Positions 40,409 to 49,471 of a DNA stretch of 64,000 nt are shown here, one piece after another (position 1 is the first letter of the stretch; every line of letters begins with the position of its first letter). Source of the stretch: Methylobacter sp. (GTDB lineage Bacteria; Pseudomonadota; Gammaproteobacteria; Methylococcales; Methylomonadaceae); NCBI RefSeq assembly GCF_023227905.1, contig NZ_JALOCF010000018.1, forward strand, positions 1 through 64,000, read 5' to 3'. The notes below the pieces were generated by a model. It did no database searches. It was not told the origin of the DNA and saw only the letters and a list, made by a program, of their open reading frames with translations. Made by a program: the position numbers and the translations under genes.

Positions 40409-41869
40409 ATGCACACGACTCTGTATTTGAAAGCGATATTTAACTTCGAGCGTTCGCTGTTCCGCGCCGATAGACTGGACGTTCTTGTCGCATTTATTCT
40501 GTTTGCGGCAATCGGCTACGCGTTTGTCAACGGTCATGCCTGGATGAACAAACAGCAACAAGCTGTGCATGCCGCGCAAACCGAAGAATCGGCACGCCTG
40601 CAAGATCTGAAAGATACCCTGGTCAAGATCGAGGCAGGCAGCCTTAAACCGCCCAAGTCTTACCAAAACCCGGCAAGCGCTCATGCTGTGGGTAACCAGC
40701 TTGCAGCGACCTATGCCATTCTGCCGCCAACCTCACTTGCTTTGACCGCTATAGGCCAAAGCGATCTCAATCCTCCTTACACAAAAGTATCCGGTGAGAA
40801 CAAAGAGATATTTGCGTTAAACGAAGAAATCGAAAACCCCGGCAATTTACTGGCCGGCAATTTCGATCTTGCCTTTGTCGTCGTTTTTTTATTGCCGATC
40901 CTGATTATCGCGCTCTCCTATAACCTGCTCTCGGCTGAGCGCGAGCAGGGTACGCTGGCTATCACGATGACAAACCCGGTGCCGCTGTGGGTTTTGATTG
41001 CCGGCAAACTTTGTTTTCGTGCCGGTTTTGTCTTTTCAATGATGGCCGGAATGGCGGTTATCGGATTGATTATCGCCGGCGCCGATTTGACGGCTAGCGA
41101 TAGCATGGTGCGCTTGGCTTGGTGGATAGGGCTGCTGTTTACTTACATCCTGTTCTGGTTTGCCATGGCGGTTGCGGTCAATGTGCAGGCTAAATCGTCT
41201 TCACACAACGCACTGGTTTTGACCGGGCTGTGGATTATGCTGTTGCTGGTATTACCGACCTTCATCAGCATCGCTATCAATGTCGCGTACCCGCTTCCTT
41301 CCCGCGTAGCGATGATAGGCGCGATTCGCGCCGCGCAAACGGATGCTGGCAAGTCATCCGACGCAACCCTTGCGCGTTTTGAACAAGAGCATCCCGAAAT
41401 GACGATCAAACCGGGTTCAGCAGACGATGATTATGCCGCTTCCAGAAAGCGTGTATTGGTACAGCTTGCAGCGTCCGAGCGAGTAGCACAAATCATGACC
41501 GGCTACGACCGGCAATTAGCCAAGCGGCAACGCATCGCCGAAATCCTGCGCTTTTTATCCCCGGCGATTGTTATGCAGGAAGCATTAAACGCGATAGCGG
41601 GCACCGACAACAGCCGGTATCGACATTTATCTCGCCAAGTCGATGCCTTTCGCCGTACGCGGCAGGATTTTTTTATGCCGAAAGCACTTAATAACGTGCC
41701 TCTCAAACTGGCTGATTACCAAGACTTTCCGCGTTTTAGCTATGTCGAGCAGGCGATTTCAGAAACCGGCTTGAGATTGTTTGGCGGATGGCTCGGCTTA
41801 ATGATCCCAATTGCTTTGCTATTCATGTTCACCCTGCGCCGCATCCGGAATTACCCGGTTACGGCATGA
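40409..41869 (+). CDS. ABC permease, DUF3526-type, second
   Basis: 486 aa from ATG 40409; ATG 40385 is also possible, and the frame runs back to ATG 40340 inside the inverted-repeat element, which is rejected. One helix lies near the start (LVAFILFAAIGYAFV), followed by a periplasmic-type domain and a helix group with LLSAEREQGTLAITMTNPVPLWVLIAGKLCFR (ABC-2 hallmark), then LVLTGLWIMLLLVLPTFISIAIN and a C-terminal helix GGWLGLMIPIALLFMFTL. It forms the presumed heterodimeric exporter with the previous permease. GGA lies about 10 bp upstream. Confidence 0.87.
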   Translation: MHTTLYLKAIFNFERSLFRADRLDVLVAFILFAAIGYAFVNGHAWMNKQQQAVHAAQTEESARLQDLKDTLVKIEAGSLKPPKSYQNPASAHAVGNQLAATYAILPPTSLALTAIGQSDLNPPYTKVSGENKEIFALNEEIENPGNLLAGNFDLAFVVVFLLPILIIALSYNLLSAEREQGTLAITMTNPVPLWVLIAGKLCFRAGFVFSMMAGMAVIGLIIAGADLTASDSMVRLAWWIGLLFTYILFWFAMAVAVNVQAKSSSHNALVLTGLWIMLLLVLPTFISIAINVAYPLPSRVAMIGAIRAAQTDAGKSSDATLARFEQEHPEMTIKPGSADDDYAASRKRVLVQLAASERVAQIMTGYDRQLAKRQRIAEILRFLSPAIVMQEALNAIAGTDNSRYRHLSRQVDAFRRTRQDFFMPKALNNVPLKLADYQDFPRFSYVEQAISETGLRLFGGWLGLMIPIALLFMFTLRRIRNYPVTA

Positions 41870-41892
41870 CCAATGAGAAAAAAAGATAAATA

Positions 41893-42549
41893 ATGACGCA
41901 AACACAAAATCCAGAGACAGTAATCCGACAACCCAAACGTATTCAATGGCTTAAATGGCTGCGCCGCGTCCACGCCTGGGTCGGGCTGTGGGGCGCGGCG
42001 TTGGGTTTGTTATTCGGCGTTAGCGGAATTTTACTCAACCACCATATGGTGATGAAAATTCCTGCTGCAAAAATGGAACGGTCGCAAATCGAACTGCCTC
42101 TGCCTACACCGCTTCCTGTGGATGCAGAAGCTTTGGCCTTATGGTTGCAAACACAATTAAACATCAGCCGGGAACCCAGTAAAGTAATCACTGAACCGGC
42201 AAAAACCGTAACCTGGGCCGGTCAAACTTTCCAACAACCCGGCCAATGGCGAGTGGATTTTCATAGTCCGCAGCAATCTGTGAACGCTGAATACTGGGTC
42301 GGTAATAGTTTTGTTTCGGTAAAACGCCAGGATGCCAATATCTTCGCCTTCATCACCCGTTTGCATAAAGGAGTCGGCATGGGCACAGCCTGGATACTGC
42401 TGGCCGATACGCTGGCCGGCGGCTTGGTATTTCTTTCCCTGACCGGCTTGTTATTGTGGACCAAGCTGCATGGCTCGCGTCTGCTTATGGCTGGCTTGGG
42501 GTTGGTTTCGCTTGGACTGGGAGTGTCTGTTGTGCTGAACTCGCTGTAA
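41893..42549 (+). CDS. PepSY-associated transmembrane protein
   Basis: 218 aa. N-terminal helix VHAWVGLWGAALGLLFGVSGILLNHH, a periplasmic middle with GQWRVDFHSPQQSVNAEYWV, and two C-terminal helices (LLADTLAGGLVFLSLTGLLLW, GLGLVSLGLGVSVVL). Conserved His in the helix regions (HAW, NHH, RLHKG) suit haem binding, as in PepSY/PiuB-type membrane reductases. It may reduce ferric-siderophore or haem iron on the periplasmic side. It lies 23 bp after the second permease and ends the transcription unit. Confidence 0.87.
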   Translation: MTQTQNPETVIRQPKRIQWLKWLRRVHAWVGLWGAALGLLFGVSGILLNHHMVMKIPAAKMERSQIELPLPTPLPVDAEALALWLQTQLNISREPSKVITEPAKTVTWAGQTFQQPGQWRVDFHSPQQSVNAEYWVGNSFVSVKRQDANIFAFITRLHKGVGMGTAWILLADTLAGGLVFLSLTGLLLWTKLHGSRLLMAGLGLVSLGLGVSVVLNSL

Positions 42550-42883
42550 CTTTTTCTGCGTTGAGCTGGCGGCGACAAAAAGCATAACCGGAAACGGCTA
42601 TTTTCCCTGCGTTTGCAGCACCAGCCTGTGTTCCGCCTTTCCGGCGTCAGCCCATTAGGTCATATCACTACAAATATGTGGCATATGACCTACTTTTTAG
42701 GATTAAGATGATTTGCCGGACCGTTTCCGAGCAATCACCGCATCAGCCAGTAAGCCTAATATCAAGGCTCAGGAGCCTTAGCAGCTATAATTAGCCTATT
42801 TGGCATTATATTTGCTGACTTTTATGGCAATCGTTTACCTGATTCTTCAGGCTAATACTGCCATAGAGGGAATTATTTCATTG
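42550..42883. other. 334-bp intergenic region before the first FecI gene
   Basis: Contains a terminator-like stem (42656-42692) enclosed by a wider 9-bp inverted repeat (CGGAAACGG near 42589, CCGTTTCCG near 42721). A frame in phase with the sigma factor extends to 42800 but looks non-coding. No Fur box is seen. Confidence 0.45.
42656..42698 (+). terminator. Intrinsic terminator after the ABC-PepSY unit
   Basis: TAGGTCATAT (42656-42665) with ATATGACCTA (42683-42692), followed by CTTTTT. Confidence 0.65.
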
Positions 42884-43384
42884 ATGAATCTGTCGCCAGA
42901 ACCTGGATTGTCTGCGCATTTCCTTTTGCATCAAAAAGACTTGATGCAGTTTTTGACGTTTAAAGTGCAATGCGCCGAAACAGCTGCCGATTTAACACAG
43001 GAAACTTATTTACGTATCGCCCATCACCCCGACCCCGGCAATATCGAAAATATACGCGCTTACCTGTTCCGTATCGCCAATAACCTTGCCCTTGATTATC
43101 TTCGCAGCCAGACGCGGCTGAATAAACGCGATGCCGGACCGGTTACGGAAGACTTTACCTGCCATCAACCTGAGCCGGATGCAATAGTGTCCGACCACCA
43201 GCAACTGGAGTTTCTTGAACGGGTTATTTATGACTTGCCGCCGAAATGTCGGGAGGTTTTCCTGATGAGTCGCGTGGAGAACAAAAGCTATACCGAGATC
43301 AGCAACGAGCTGGGTATCTCTCCCCGCACCGTGGAAAGCCATATGCGCAAGGCATTGGAGCAGATTCGGAAACAGTTTGACTAA
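42884..43384 (+). CDS. FecI-like ECF sigma factor, module 1
   Basis: 166 aa from ATG 42884 (GAGGGA upstream). Region 2 is AADLTQETYLRIAHHPD to AYLFRIANNLALDYLRSQ and region 4 is SYTEISNELGISPRTVESHMRKALEQIRK. There is no transmembrane part. It should be released by the FecR-type protein encoded next when the STN receptor is loaded. A longer frame from TTG 42800 would add a hydrophobic leader and is rejected. Confidence 0.92.
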   Translation: MNLSPEPGLSAHFLLHQKDLMQFLTFKVQCAETAADLTQETYLRIAHHPDPGNIENIRAYLFRIANNLALDYLRSQTRLNKRDAGPVTEDFTCHQPEPDAIVSDHQQLEFLERVIYDLPPKCREVFLMSRVENKSYTEISNELGISPRTVESHMRKALEQIRKQFD

Positions 43385-43498
43385 GTTCCTCATCAAGCAA
43401 AATATATTTTCGTCCTGTAAGGGTATCGAGACTGTCAGACGTCTTATTAATTAAGCTACCCATAACAGGACTATTCTCTCTGTAGTAATATACCCATC

Positions 43499-44485
43499 AT
43501 GTCCAGCACCCAGCCTTCATCAAATGCACAATCCGTCTCAGACCAGGCTACCGCATGGTTTGCGCGCCTGCATGCGGATGACGTGAGTGCCGGGGAACAG
43601 GAACAGTTCAAAAACTGGTACCGGGAAAGCCCGCAACATGCCCAAGCCTATGACAAGATGGCGCTGCTTTGGGAAATGCTTGAAGCACCCGGCAAACGGG
43701 TTCATGCCAGGCTCGAAGCCGAACAATCCTCAGCCCCAGCCGCCCGCCCGCCCCTGCGCGGCAAGCAACCGCCTTACGCCCGGCGATTTATGGCAACGTC
43801 TGCGCTGGCTTTGATTGCGTTGCTGTCCTATCAACTGCCGGCACACTACCAAAATTGGCGCAGCGATTACCATACGGCACCCGGCAAACAGTTAACCGTT
43901 GCGCTCAGCGACGGATCGCGGCTGACGTTAAATACCGACACCGCCATCGCCGTGCACCTTGCCGACAAGCAACGGAACATCGAACTGCTGCTCGGCGAAG
44001 CTTATTTCCAGGTATCCCCGGATAAAAATCGCCCGTTCGTAGTCAGCAACGGCACAGCCAATGCCCGTGCGGTCGGCACTGCTTTCAGTGTTAAAAAGAC
44101 CGCTGACGACATGCGGGTGGTCGTCAGCGAAGGCACGGTGGAAGTATCGGCAGGCAAAGCCGACTCTACCGCCCTGGTCCATATCAACCAGCAAGTGGAC
44201 TATCAGCAGGGCCGCATCGGGCCGGTGATAACCTCAGACCTTATGGAAACGCTGGCCTGGCAGCGCGGACAACTGATTTTTAAACGGCAGCCGCTATCTC
44301 GGGTGATTCAGGAAGTGAACCGCTACCGGAGCGGACAAATTGTGATTCTAAACTCTAAGCTGAAAGAAAGGATCGTTAGCGGCGTGTTTGATACCGCAGA
44401 TCCAGCCGCAGTGGTTGACGGCATCAAAACCACCCTGAAAGTCAGCTCGGTGAGCTTGTCGAATCAACTGGTTTTGCTTTATTAA
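43499..44485 (+). CDS. FecR-like anti-sigma/sensor protein, module 1
   Basis: 328 aa. The N-terminal cytoplasmic domain has QATAWFARLHADDVSAGEQEQFKNW (DUF4880 type), then one membrane helix about 98-113 (MATSALALIALLSYQL) and a periplasmic FecR domain with LTVALSDGSRLTLNTDTAIAV, VVVSEGTVEVSAG and a C-terminal STN-like segment (LSRVIQEVNRYRSGQIVILN). It carries the occupancy signal from the receptor to the sigma factor. It lies 114 bp after the sigma gene. Confidence 0.93.
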   Translation: MSSTQPSSNAQSVSDQATAWFARLHADDVSAGEQEQFKNWYRESPQHAQAYDKMALLWEMLEAPGKRVHARLEAEQSSAPAARPPLRGKQPPYARRFMATSALALIALLSYQLPAHYQNWRSDYHTAPGKQLTVALSDGSRLTLNTDTAIAVHLADKQRNIELLLGEAYFQVSPDKNRPFVVSNGTANARAVGTAFSVKKTADDMRVVVSEGTVEVSAGKADSTALVHINQQVDYQQGRIGPVITSDLMETLAWQRGQLIFKRQPLSRVIQEVNRYRSGQIVILNSKLKERIVSGVFDTADPAAVVDGIKTTLKVSSVSLSNQLVLLY

Positions 44486-44541
44486 TTAACCGAACAGGCC
44501 TACTCACGCCGATTAGAACAGCTTAAGCAAGTACCGCGACA

Positions 44542-44576
44542 AAGACCTTCCAGGTTTTTAAAACCTGGAAGGTCTT
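44542..44576. repeat. 35-bp palindrome
   Basis: Perfect 17-bp arms (AAGACCTTCCAGGTTTT and its complement) around one base. It lies after the FecR gene and could act as a terminator; AAGACCTTCCAGG-type palindromes are also common as dispersed repeats in related genomes. Confidence 0.75.
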
Positions 44577-44659
44577 AACCACCGCCCTAACATAACTCCT
44601 GAAGCGCAAGTAAACGTTTAAATACAAAGCAAGCGATACAATTTTTCTTCCTCGACTAA

Positions 44660-44728
44660 GGGTAAATCGATCTAGCTTCGTCGTAAGTCATGAAGTTAAT
44701 ACTTTTATGACCTAAAGAGGATTTACCC
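44660..44728. promoter_or_regulatory. Leader inverted repeat next to the receptor start codon
   Basis: GGGTAAATC (44660-44668) pairs with GATTTACCC (44720-44728), two bases before ATG 44731. The right arm lies between the Shine-Dalgarno (AAGAGG) and the start codon, so pairing could block initiation. Confidence 0.4.
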
Positions 44729-44730
44729 AA

Positions 44731-47214
44731 ATGACACGACCAACGCACCAGGTTTGTAAATATCGCGGACAAAATTTAATCAAAACAGCCGGACTGCTGA
44801 TGCCTGTGATACTGTTTGCGGCTGGACCAAACACCTATGCCGCTGATGCAGCCTCCCCTAAAACTATACAATTCAACATCCCGGCGCAATCCCTGTCGAG
44901 CGCATTGACACGTTTTTCCGCCGAGACCCGGCTGCAAGTACTGTATGAAGGCGATGTGGCCGATAAACTGCAAGCTCCGGCACTTAACGGCGCTTACACG
45001 CCGGAGCAAGCTCTGGAAAAACTGTTGCGCGGCAGCGGGCTTAAGTCTCGCTACACTAATGACAAAACCATCACCATAGAAGTGCCGACCAGCCAAAACC
45101 AGTCGCCCCCGATCACGTTGCAAGCGATGACGGTAACCGGAAAAAGCCAGTACGACGCTAACGATCCGTATGACAAGCATTATGCGGCCCCCAATTCCAG
45201 CTTTGCGACCAAAACCGACACGCCGATCATGGAAACGCCGCTAAATATTCAGGTGCTTCCGAAAGCAGTGCTTGATGATCAACAATCTACCAAACTTGAT
45301 CAGGCGGTGAAATTGGTCAGCGGGGTCACTACCGGTCAAGGCGCAGGCGGAATTTCCGATCAAGTTACCATACGCGGTTTTTTTAACTTCAACTACTTTC
45401 GTAACGGCATGCGCATCGACACTAACGGAGGCGCAGACGGAACGCGCGCCATGGCGAACGTGCAAAGCCTGGAAGTGCTCAAAGGGCCGGCGGCGATGCT
45501 GTATGGACGGGTCGAACCCGGAGGCATGGTTAATATCGTCACTAAAAAGCCATTGGAGACTGAGTATTATTCGCTGCAACAGCAAGCCGGATCATTTGAT
45601 TTCTATCGCACCAGTATCGATGCGACAGGGCCTTTGACCAGTAATAAGGACTTGCTGTATCGGATGAATGTTTCTTACGAAAACAGCGGTTCGTTTCGCG
45701 AGTTTGTCGATTCCGAAAAAGTATTTGTCGCGCCGGTCCTGCAATGGAACATCAGTCCGCAGACGCAAGCAATACTGGAAATGGAATACCGCCACGAAAA
45801 TAATAGTTACGATCCGGGGGCAGGCGCTTTAATCATTGATGGAAGAACAGCAAATGGCACCTGGATTAATCCGCGCTTAGCGAAAATTCCCCGTGAACGG
45901 AATTTGATAGAGCCCGACAATAAAAATCCTCTTGATAATGAATTCATCGGTCTTAATGTGAACCATAAATTCAATGATGACTGGGTATTGTCCGAGCAAC
46001 TCGGCATCAACCTATTGGATAGGACCCGGACAGCGATGAATTCCGGAGCTTTAAACGCCGATCAACGCACACTGAACAGGCAATTGCTCACAAGCGACTT
46101 TTATACCAACGACAGTTATTTCACCACAACCAATTTGACCGGCCATTTCGATACTTGGGGGCTTAAACATACGTTGTTAGTCGGAGGCGATTATTACCTC
46201 CAGGATGAAAATTCCGTCGGCTATAGCAGCACCGTGCCAAGCACCATTGACATTTATAACCCTATCCACAGAGGCCTTCCGCCGGTCAATCCAACGACGC
46301 GCGCCAGCCAATCGTTTCATACGACCACGGATTTGTACGGCATCTATCTACAGGATCAAATCAAGTTGCCTTACAACGTCCATGTGATGGGCGGCTTCCG
46401 TTACCAGGATGTCGAGCAATACAATGTTCTTACCAAGCAGGTAGGACAAAAAGCCGATGCGGTAACGCCACAAGCGGGCGTGCTTTGGCAACCCATCAAA
46501 TGGCTGAGCCTATACGGCAACTATGTGGAGAATTTCGGCACCACCAACGGTCAGGGACAAGGCGGTACATTTTTACCGCCGCAAACCGCGCAACAATGGG
46601 AAGGGGGATTTAAAACCGCATTCTTCGATGACCGCTTAAGCACCACCATTGCTTACTTCAACTTGACCAAGCAAAACATTCCCACGATCGATCCTGCTAA
46701 TCCAACCTTCAGCATTGCAACCGGCGAGGCGCAAAGCCGCGGCGTAGAAGTGGACATCAGAGGCGAAATTTTACCGGGGTGGAACACTATAGCCACCTAT
46801 GCCTATACCGAAACCGAGGTACTCAAAGAAAATAACCCCAATAACATACCTGTGGGTAGCCCACTCAGGGGCATTCCTAAAAATACATCCACTTTATGGA
46901 CAACTTACGATTTTCAGCAAGATTACCTGCGTGGCTTCAAAGTGGGTGCCGGCGTGGACTTATATAGTTCAAGAAAAGCAACTTTCGATCGGCAGCAATT
47001 CGATTTTGCCGGGTATGGCGTGGTTAATCTGTTGGGGAGCTATACGCGGAATGTCGCTAAATCCAGGGTAACACTCCAATTGAATGTCACCAACCTGTTG
47101 GATAAGGAATATATCCACGATGGTTTTATCCAATCCAACTCCGCCACTCTTCAAACCCGAACTACCTGGGGTGCGCCAAGAACTCTGATGGGATCGGTAA
47201 AGGTCGAGTTTTAA
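44731..47214 (+). CDS. TonB-dependent receptor with signalling (STN) domain, module 1
   Basis: 827 aa. Signal peptide about 1-37, STN domain about 46-112 (FNIPAQSLSSALTRFSAETRLQVLYEGDV; LLRGSGLKSRYTNDKTITIEV), TonB box region ITLQAMTVTGK, plug (METPLNIQVLPKAVL; VTIRGFFNFNYFRNGMRID; LEVLKGPAAMLYGRVEPGGMVNIVTKKP) and a barrel ending MGSVKVEF. It is a FpvA/FecA-type transducer working with the FecI/FecR genes before it. Its ligand is probably a ferric siderophore. Confidence 0.95.
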   Translation: MTRPTHQVCKYRGQNLIKTAGLLMPVILFAAGPNTYAADAASPKTIQFNIPAQSLSSALTRFSAETRLQVLYEGDVADKLQAPALNGAYTPEQALEKLLRGSGLKSRYTNDKTITIEVPTSQNQSPPITLQAMTVTGKSQYDANDPYDKHYAAPNSSFATKTDTPIMETPLNIQVLPKAVLDDQQSTKLDQAVKLVSGVTTGQGAGGISDQVTIRGFFNFNYFRNGMRIDTNGGADGTRAMANVQSLEVLKGPAAMLYGRVEPGGMVNIVTKKPLETEYYSLQQQAGSFDFYRTSIDATGPLTSNKDLLYRMNVSYENSGSFREFVDSEKVFVAPVLQWNISPQTQAILEMEYRHENNSYDPGAGALIIDGRTANGTWINPRLAKIPRERNLIEPDNKNPLDNEFIGLNVNHKFNDDWVLSEQLGINLLDRTRTAMNSGALNADQRTLNRQLLTSDFYTNDSYFTTTNLTGHFDTWGLKHTLLVGGDYYLQDENSVGYSSTVPSTIDIYNPIHRGLPPVNPTTRASQSFHTTTDLYGIYLQDQIKLPYNVHVMGGFRYQDVEQYNVLTKQVGQKADAVTPQAGVLWQPIKWLSLYGNYVENFGTTNGQGQGGTFLPPQTAQQWEGGFKTAFFDDRLSTTIAYFNLTKQNIPTIDPANPTFSIATGEAQSRGVEVDIRGEILPGWNTIATYAYTETEVLKENNPNNIPVGSPLRGIPKNTSTLWTTYDFQQDYLRGFKVGAGVDLYSSRKATFDRQQFDFAGYGVVNLLGSYTRNVAKSRVTLQLNVTNLLDKEYIHDGFIQSNSATLQTRTTWGAPRTLMGSVKVEF

Positions 47215-47338
47215 CCGGTTAGCTATATAGGAGGCAATAATGGAATATCAGGGATTGTGTCACCAATTCCCAATACTTTTATTCTTAATGCACCGCATGG
47301 CTACATTGCCAATCACGCCTTAACGAGGTCTAAAAAAC

Positions 47339-48607
47339 ATGCAGCAATCTCTTGATGATTTTCCAGTGCATAACCCGATGACGGTAGCGAAAACCGATAC
47401 CCATCTGGTCAAACTCAAAGCTCGGCGTAAATTGTGGCTGGATGTGCATTTATATCTCGGCCTGATCGTCGGCGCGATCTTTGCTGTAGTCGGTTTGACC
47501 GGGGGCATGCTGGTGTTTTATCAGGAAATGCAGGAAGTGTTAAATCCTGAGCTGGCTATGGTTTCGATACTGCCGGAAAACCGGGAAAGGTTGCAGAGCT
47601 CGGATGACATTGTTGCGGCGGCAGAAAAGGCCAAGCCGCAAGGCAGCCGCTTTTTCAAGATCTATTACCCCCGCAAGCCCGATGTAGCCTACAAGATGCT
47701 GTATTTTGTCAGGGATGAAAACCGAGCGAATAACGGCGACGGCTATTATATTTTCGTCGATCCTTATACCGTCCAGGTCAAAGGCGTGCAGCTCTGGCAT
47801 CCCAAGGATCGCTACTGGGGACGGCCTTTAGTCAGTTTTATCATGCAACTGCACTGGTGCTTGTTATTGGGCAAACAAGCCGGCGGCATTCTCAATGGCA
47901 TTTTAGCGGTGTTATCGATTATTTCGGTATTGACCGGCCTGATTGTCTGGTGGCCGCTGACCGGCAAATTCAAACAGGCTTTAACCTTCAAGCGCAATGC
48001 CAGCACCGTGCGCTTTAACTTCGATCTGCATAAAACCATCGGCTTTTATTTGACCATCGTGCTGCTGCCAGTGTTGTTTTCCGGTATTTATTTTAATCTG
48101 CCGGATCAGGTGAATGTGCTGGTCAGATTGTTCTCGTCAACCAACAGGCCCAATGCCTTTAGCACGGTTCCGGCGGAAATTCACAGCCGTGTACCGCAAG
48201 CGGGACAACAGCCGATTAATGTCTCGGCAGTGGAGGCCATTGTGCAGGAACGCTATCCAGCCGGTCGGTTGTGGATGCTCAATGCGCCGAAAAACCCGAC
48301 AGATGTTTACACGGTAATGAAGAACGAGGTAACCGAAATAAGCCGCTTTACCGGTTATCGCGATTTCGCCGTCGACCAATATAGCGGCGAGATACTCAGA
48401 GTTTACGACAGAGGCACCGGCAGCGGCGGCGACATTTTTCTGGACTGGCAATGGCCGTTGCACAGCGGCAAGGCTTTCGGCTGGACCGGAAGGATTTTAG
48501 TGTTTCTTTCCGGCCTAGCTTGCCCTGTTTTGTATGTGACCGGGGTGATCCGATGGCTTCAAAAACGCAAGGCAAAGAAATTATCGAGGAGCCACAATTT
48601 TCACTGA
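47339..48607 (+). CDS. PepSY-domain iron-regulated membrane protein (PiuB-like)
   Basis: 422 aa, about four helices: LGLIVGAIFAVVGLTGGMLVFYQ (about 41-63), a middle group LLGKQAGGILNGILAVLSIISVLTGLIVWWPLTG and TIGFYLTIVLLPVLFSGIYF, and a C-terminal VFLSGLACPVLYVTGVIRWLQKRK. Periplasmic PepSY stretches carry YIFVDPYTVQVKGVQLWHP and YRDFAVDQYSGEILRVYD. Conserved His (DVHLYLG, QLHWCLLLG, FNFDLHKTIGFY, PLHSGKAFG) suit a haem-bound ferric reductase. It follows its receptor in module 1. Confidence 0.92.
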   Translation: MQQSLDDFPVHNPMTVAKTDTHLVKLKARRKLWLDVHLYLGLIVGAIFAVVGLTGGMLVFYQEMQEVLNPELAMVSILPENRERLQSSDDIVAAAEKAKPQGSRFFKIYYPRKPDVAYKMLYFVRDENRANNGDGYYIFVDPYTVQVKGVQLWHPKDRYWGRPLVSFIMQLHWCLLLGKQAGGILNGILAVLSIISVLTGLIVWWPLTGKFKQALTFKRNASTVRFNFDLHKTIGFYLTIVLLPVLFSGIYFNLPDQVNVLVRLFSSTNRPNAFSTVPAEIHSRVPQAGQQPINVSAVEAIVQERYPAGRLWMLNAPKNPTDVYTVMKNEVTEISRFTGYRDFAVDQYSGEILRVYDRGTGSGGDIFLDWQWPLHSGKAFGWTGRILVFLSGLACPVLYVTGVIRWLQKRKAKKLSRSHNFH

Positions 48608-48714
48608 ACAATTGTTATTGGAATCCGAAGCTCTCCTGCAAAAAAATATGCATAAACCAGCCGGACAATCTCAGGAATGATTCTTTTCGACTGCTGTGGG
48701 CATAAATACAAAAA

Positions 48715-48762
48715 GCTTGTGTCATATCCCCTATTCAACTGCGGCATTTGACACAAGCCTTT
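48715..48762 (+). terminator. Intrinsic terminator after the module-1 PepSY gene
   Basis: GCTTGTGTCA (48715-48724) with TGACACAAGC (48749-48758), then CTTTTCTC. It separates module 1 from module 2. Confidence 0.65.
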
Positions 48763-48863
48763 TCTCTGAAATTATCAAGCAACTGATATTTATAACGATT
48801 TTAACAGGCATGGATATTGCTTAGTGCTCTGGCACCACTGTTTAATTCTGTCTTGCATAACCG

Positions 48864-49379
48864 ATGACCGAACCCAATCACAGCTTCCTGCATGACCTGT
48901 TCCTGAAACATGCCCACGAAGTCAGCGCCTTTATTCGCGGACGCTGGCCCAGAGAGCCGGATGTTGACGATATCATGCAGGAATCGTTTTTACGCCTGTC
49001 GCAAGTCCCCAACCCGGAAACCATCCTTAATCCGCGAGCCTTTCTGTTCACGACCGCATCCAATATGGCCGTGGATCGCCATCGTCGCCGAAAAACCCGC
49101 GAGCGATATATTGAACCGGACGCGGACCTTGAGAATTTGGCGAGCGATCATGTATCTCCCGACCGCCATTCGGAAGCACAGCAAGCACTTGAGCGGTTCA
49201 GCGAATGGCTGGACGAGTTGCCGGAGCTGCACCGGCATGCCTTTGTTCTGTTCCGCATCGAGGGCTGTCCGCATGCCGAAATCGCAGTACGCCTTGGTAT
49301 TTCCGTGAGTACCTCCGAGCGCTATGTAAAACAGGCCATGCACCATATCGGTCTGCGTCTCAACGCTATGCAAGCCTAA
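48864..49379 (+). CDS. FecI-like ECF sigma factor, module 2
   Basis: 171 aa. Region 2: DVDDIMQESFLRLSQV and PRAFLFTTASNMAVDRHRRRK; region 4: GCPHAEIAVRLGISVSTSERYVKQAMHHI. It is shorter in its linker than module 1 and only distantly similar, so the two modules probably have separate specificities. ATG 48864 has no strong RBS. The FecR-type gene follows after 92 bp. Confidence 0.93.
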   Translation: MTEPNHSFLHDLFLKHAHEVSAFIRGRWPREPDVDDIMQESFLRLSQVPNPETILNPRAFLFTTASNMAVDRHRRRKTRERYIEPDADLENLASDHVSPDRHSEAQQALERFSEWLDELPELHRHAFVLFRIEGCPHAEIAVRLGISVSTSERYVKQAMHHIGLRLNAMQA

Positions 49380-49471
49380 AGTTATGACGATAATTGAGCT
49401 GCCGAACGTCTATAGTATGATTGCGATAAAATGAACAGACTTAACCAGAACCGATAAGGCTATAAACCAGC

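Noticed and set aside
42800..42883. Extended N-terminus of the first sigma factor
   Set aside because: The extra 28 residues are hydrophobic and unlike sigma factors, the first codon is TTG, and an RBS lies just before ATG 42884.
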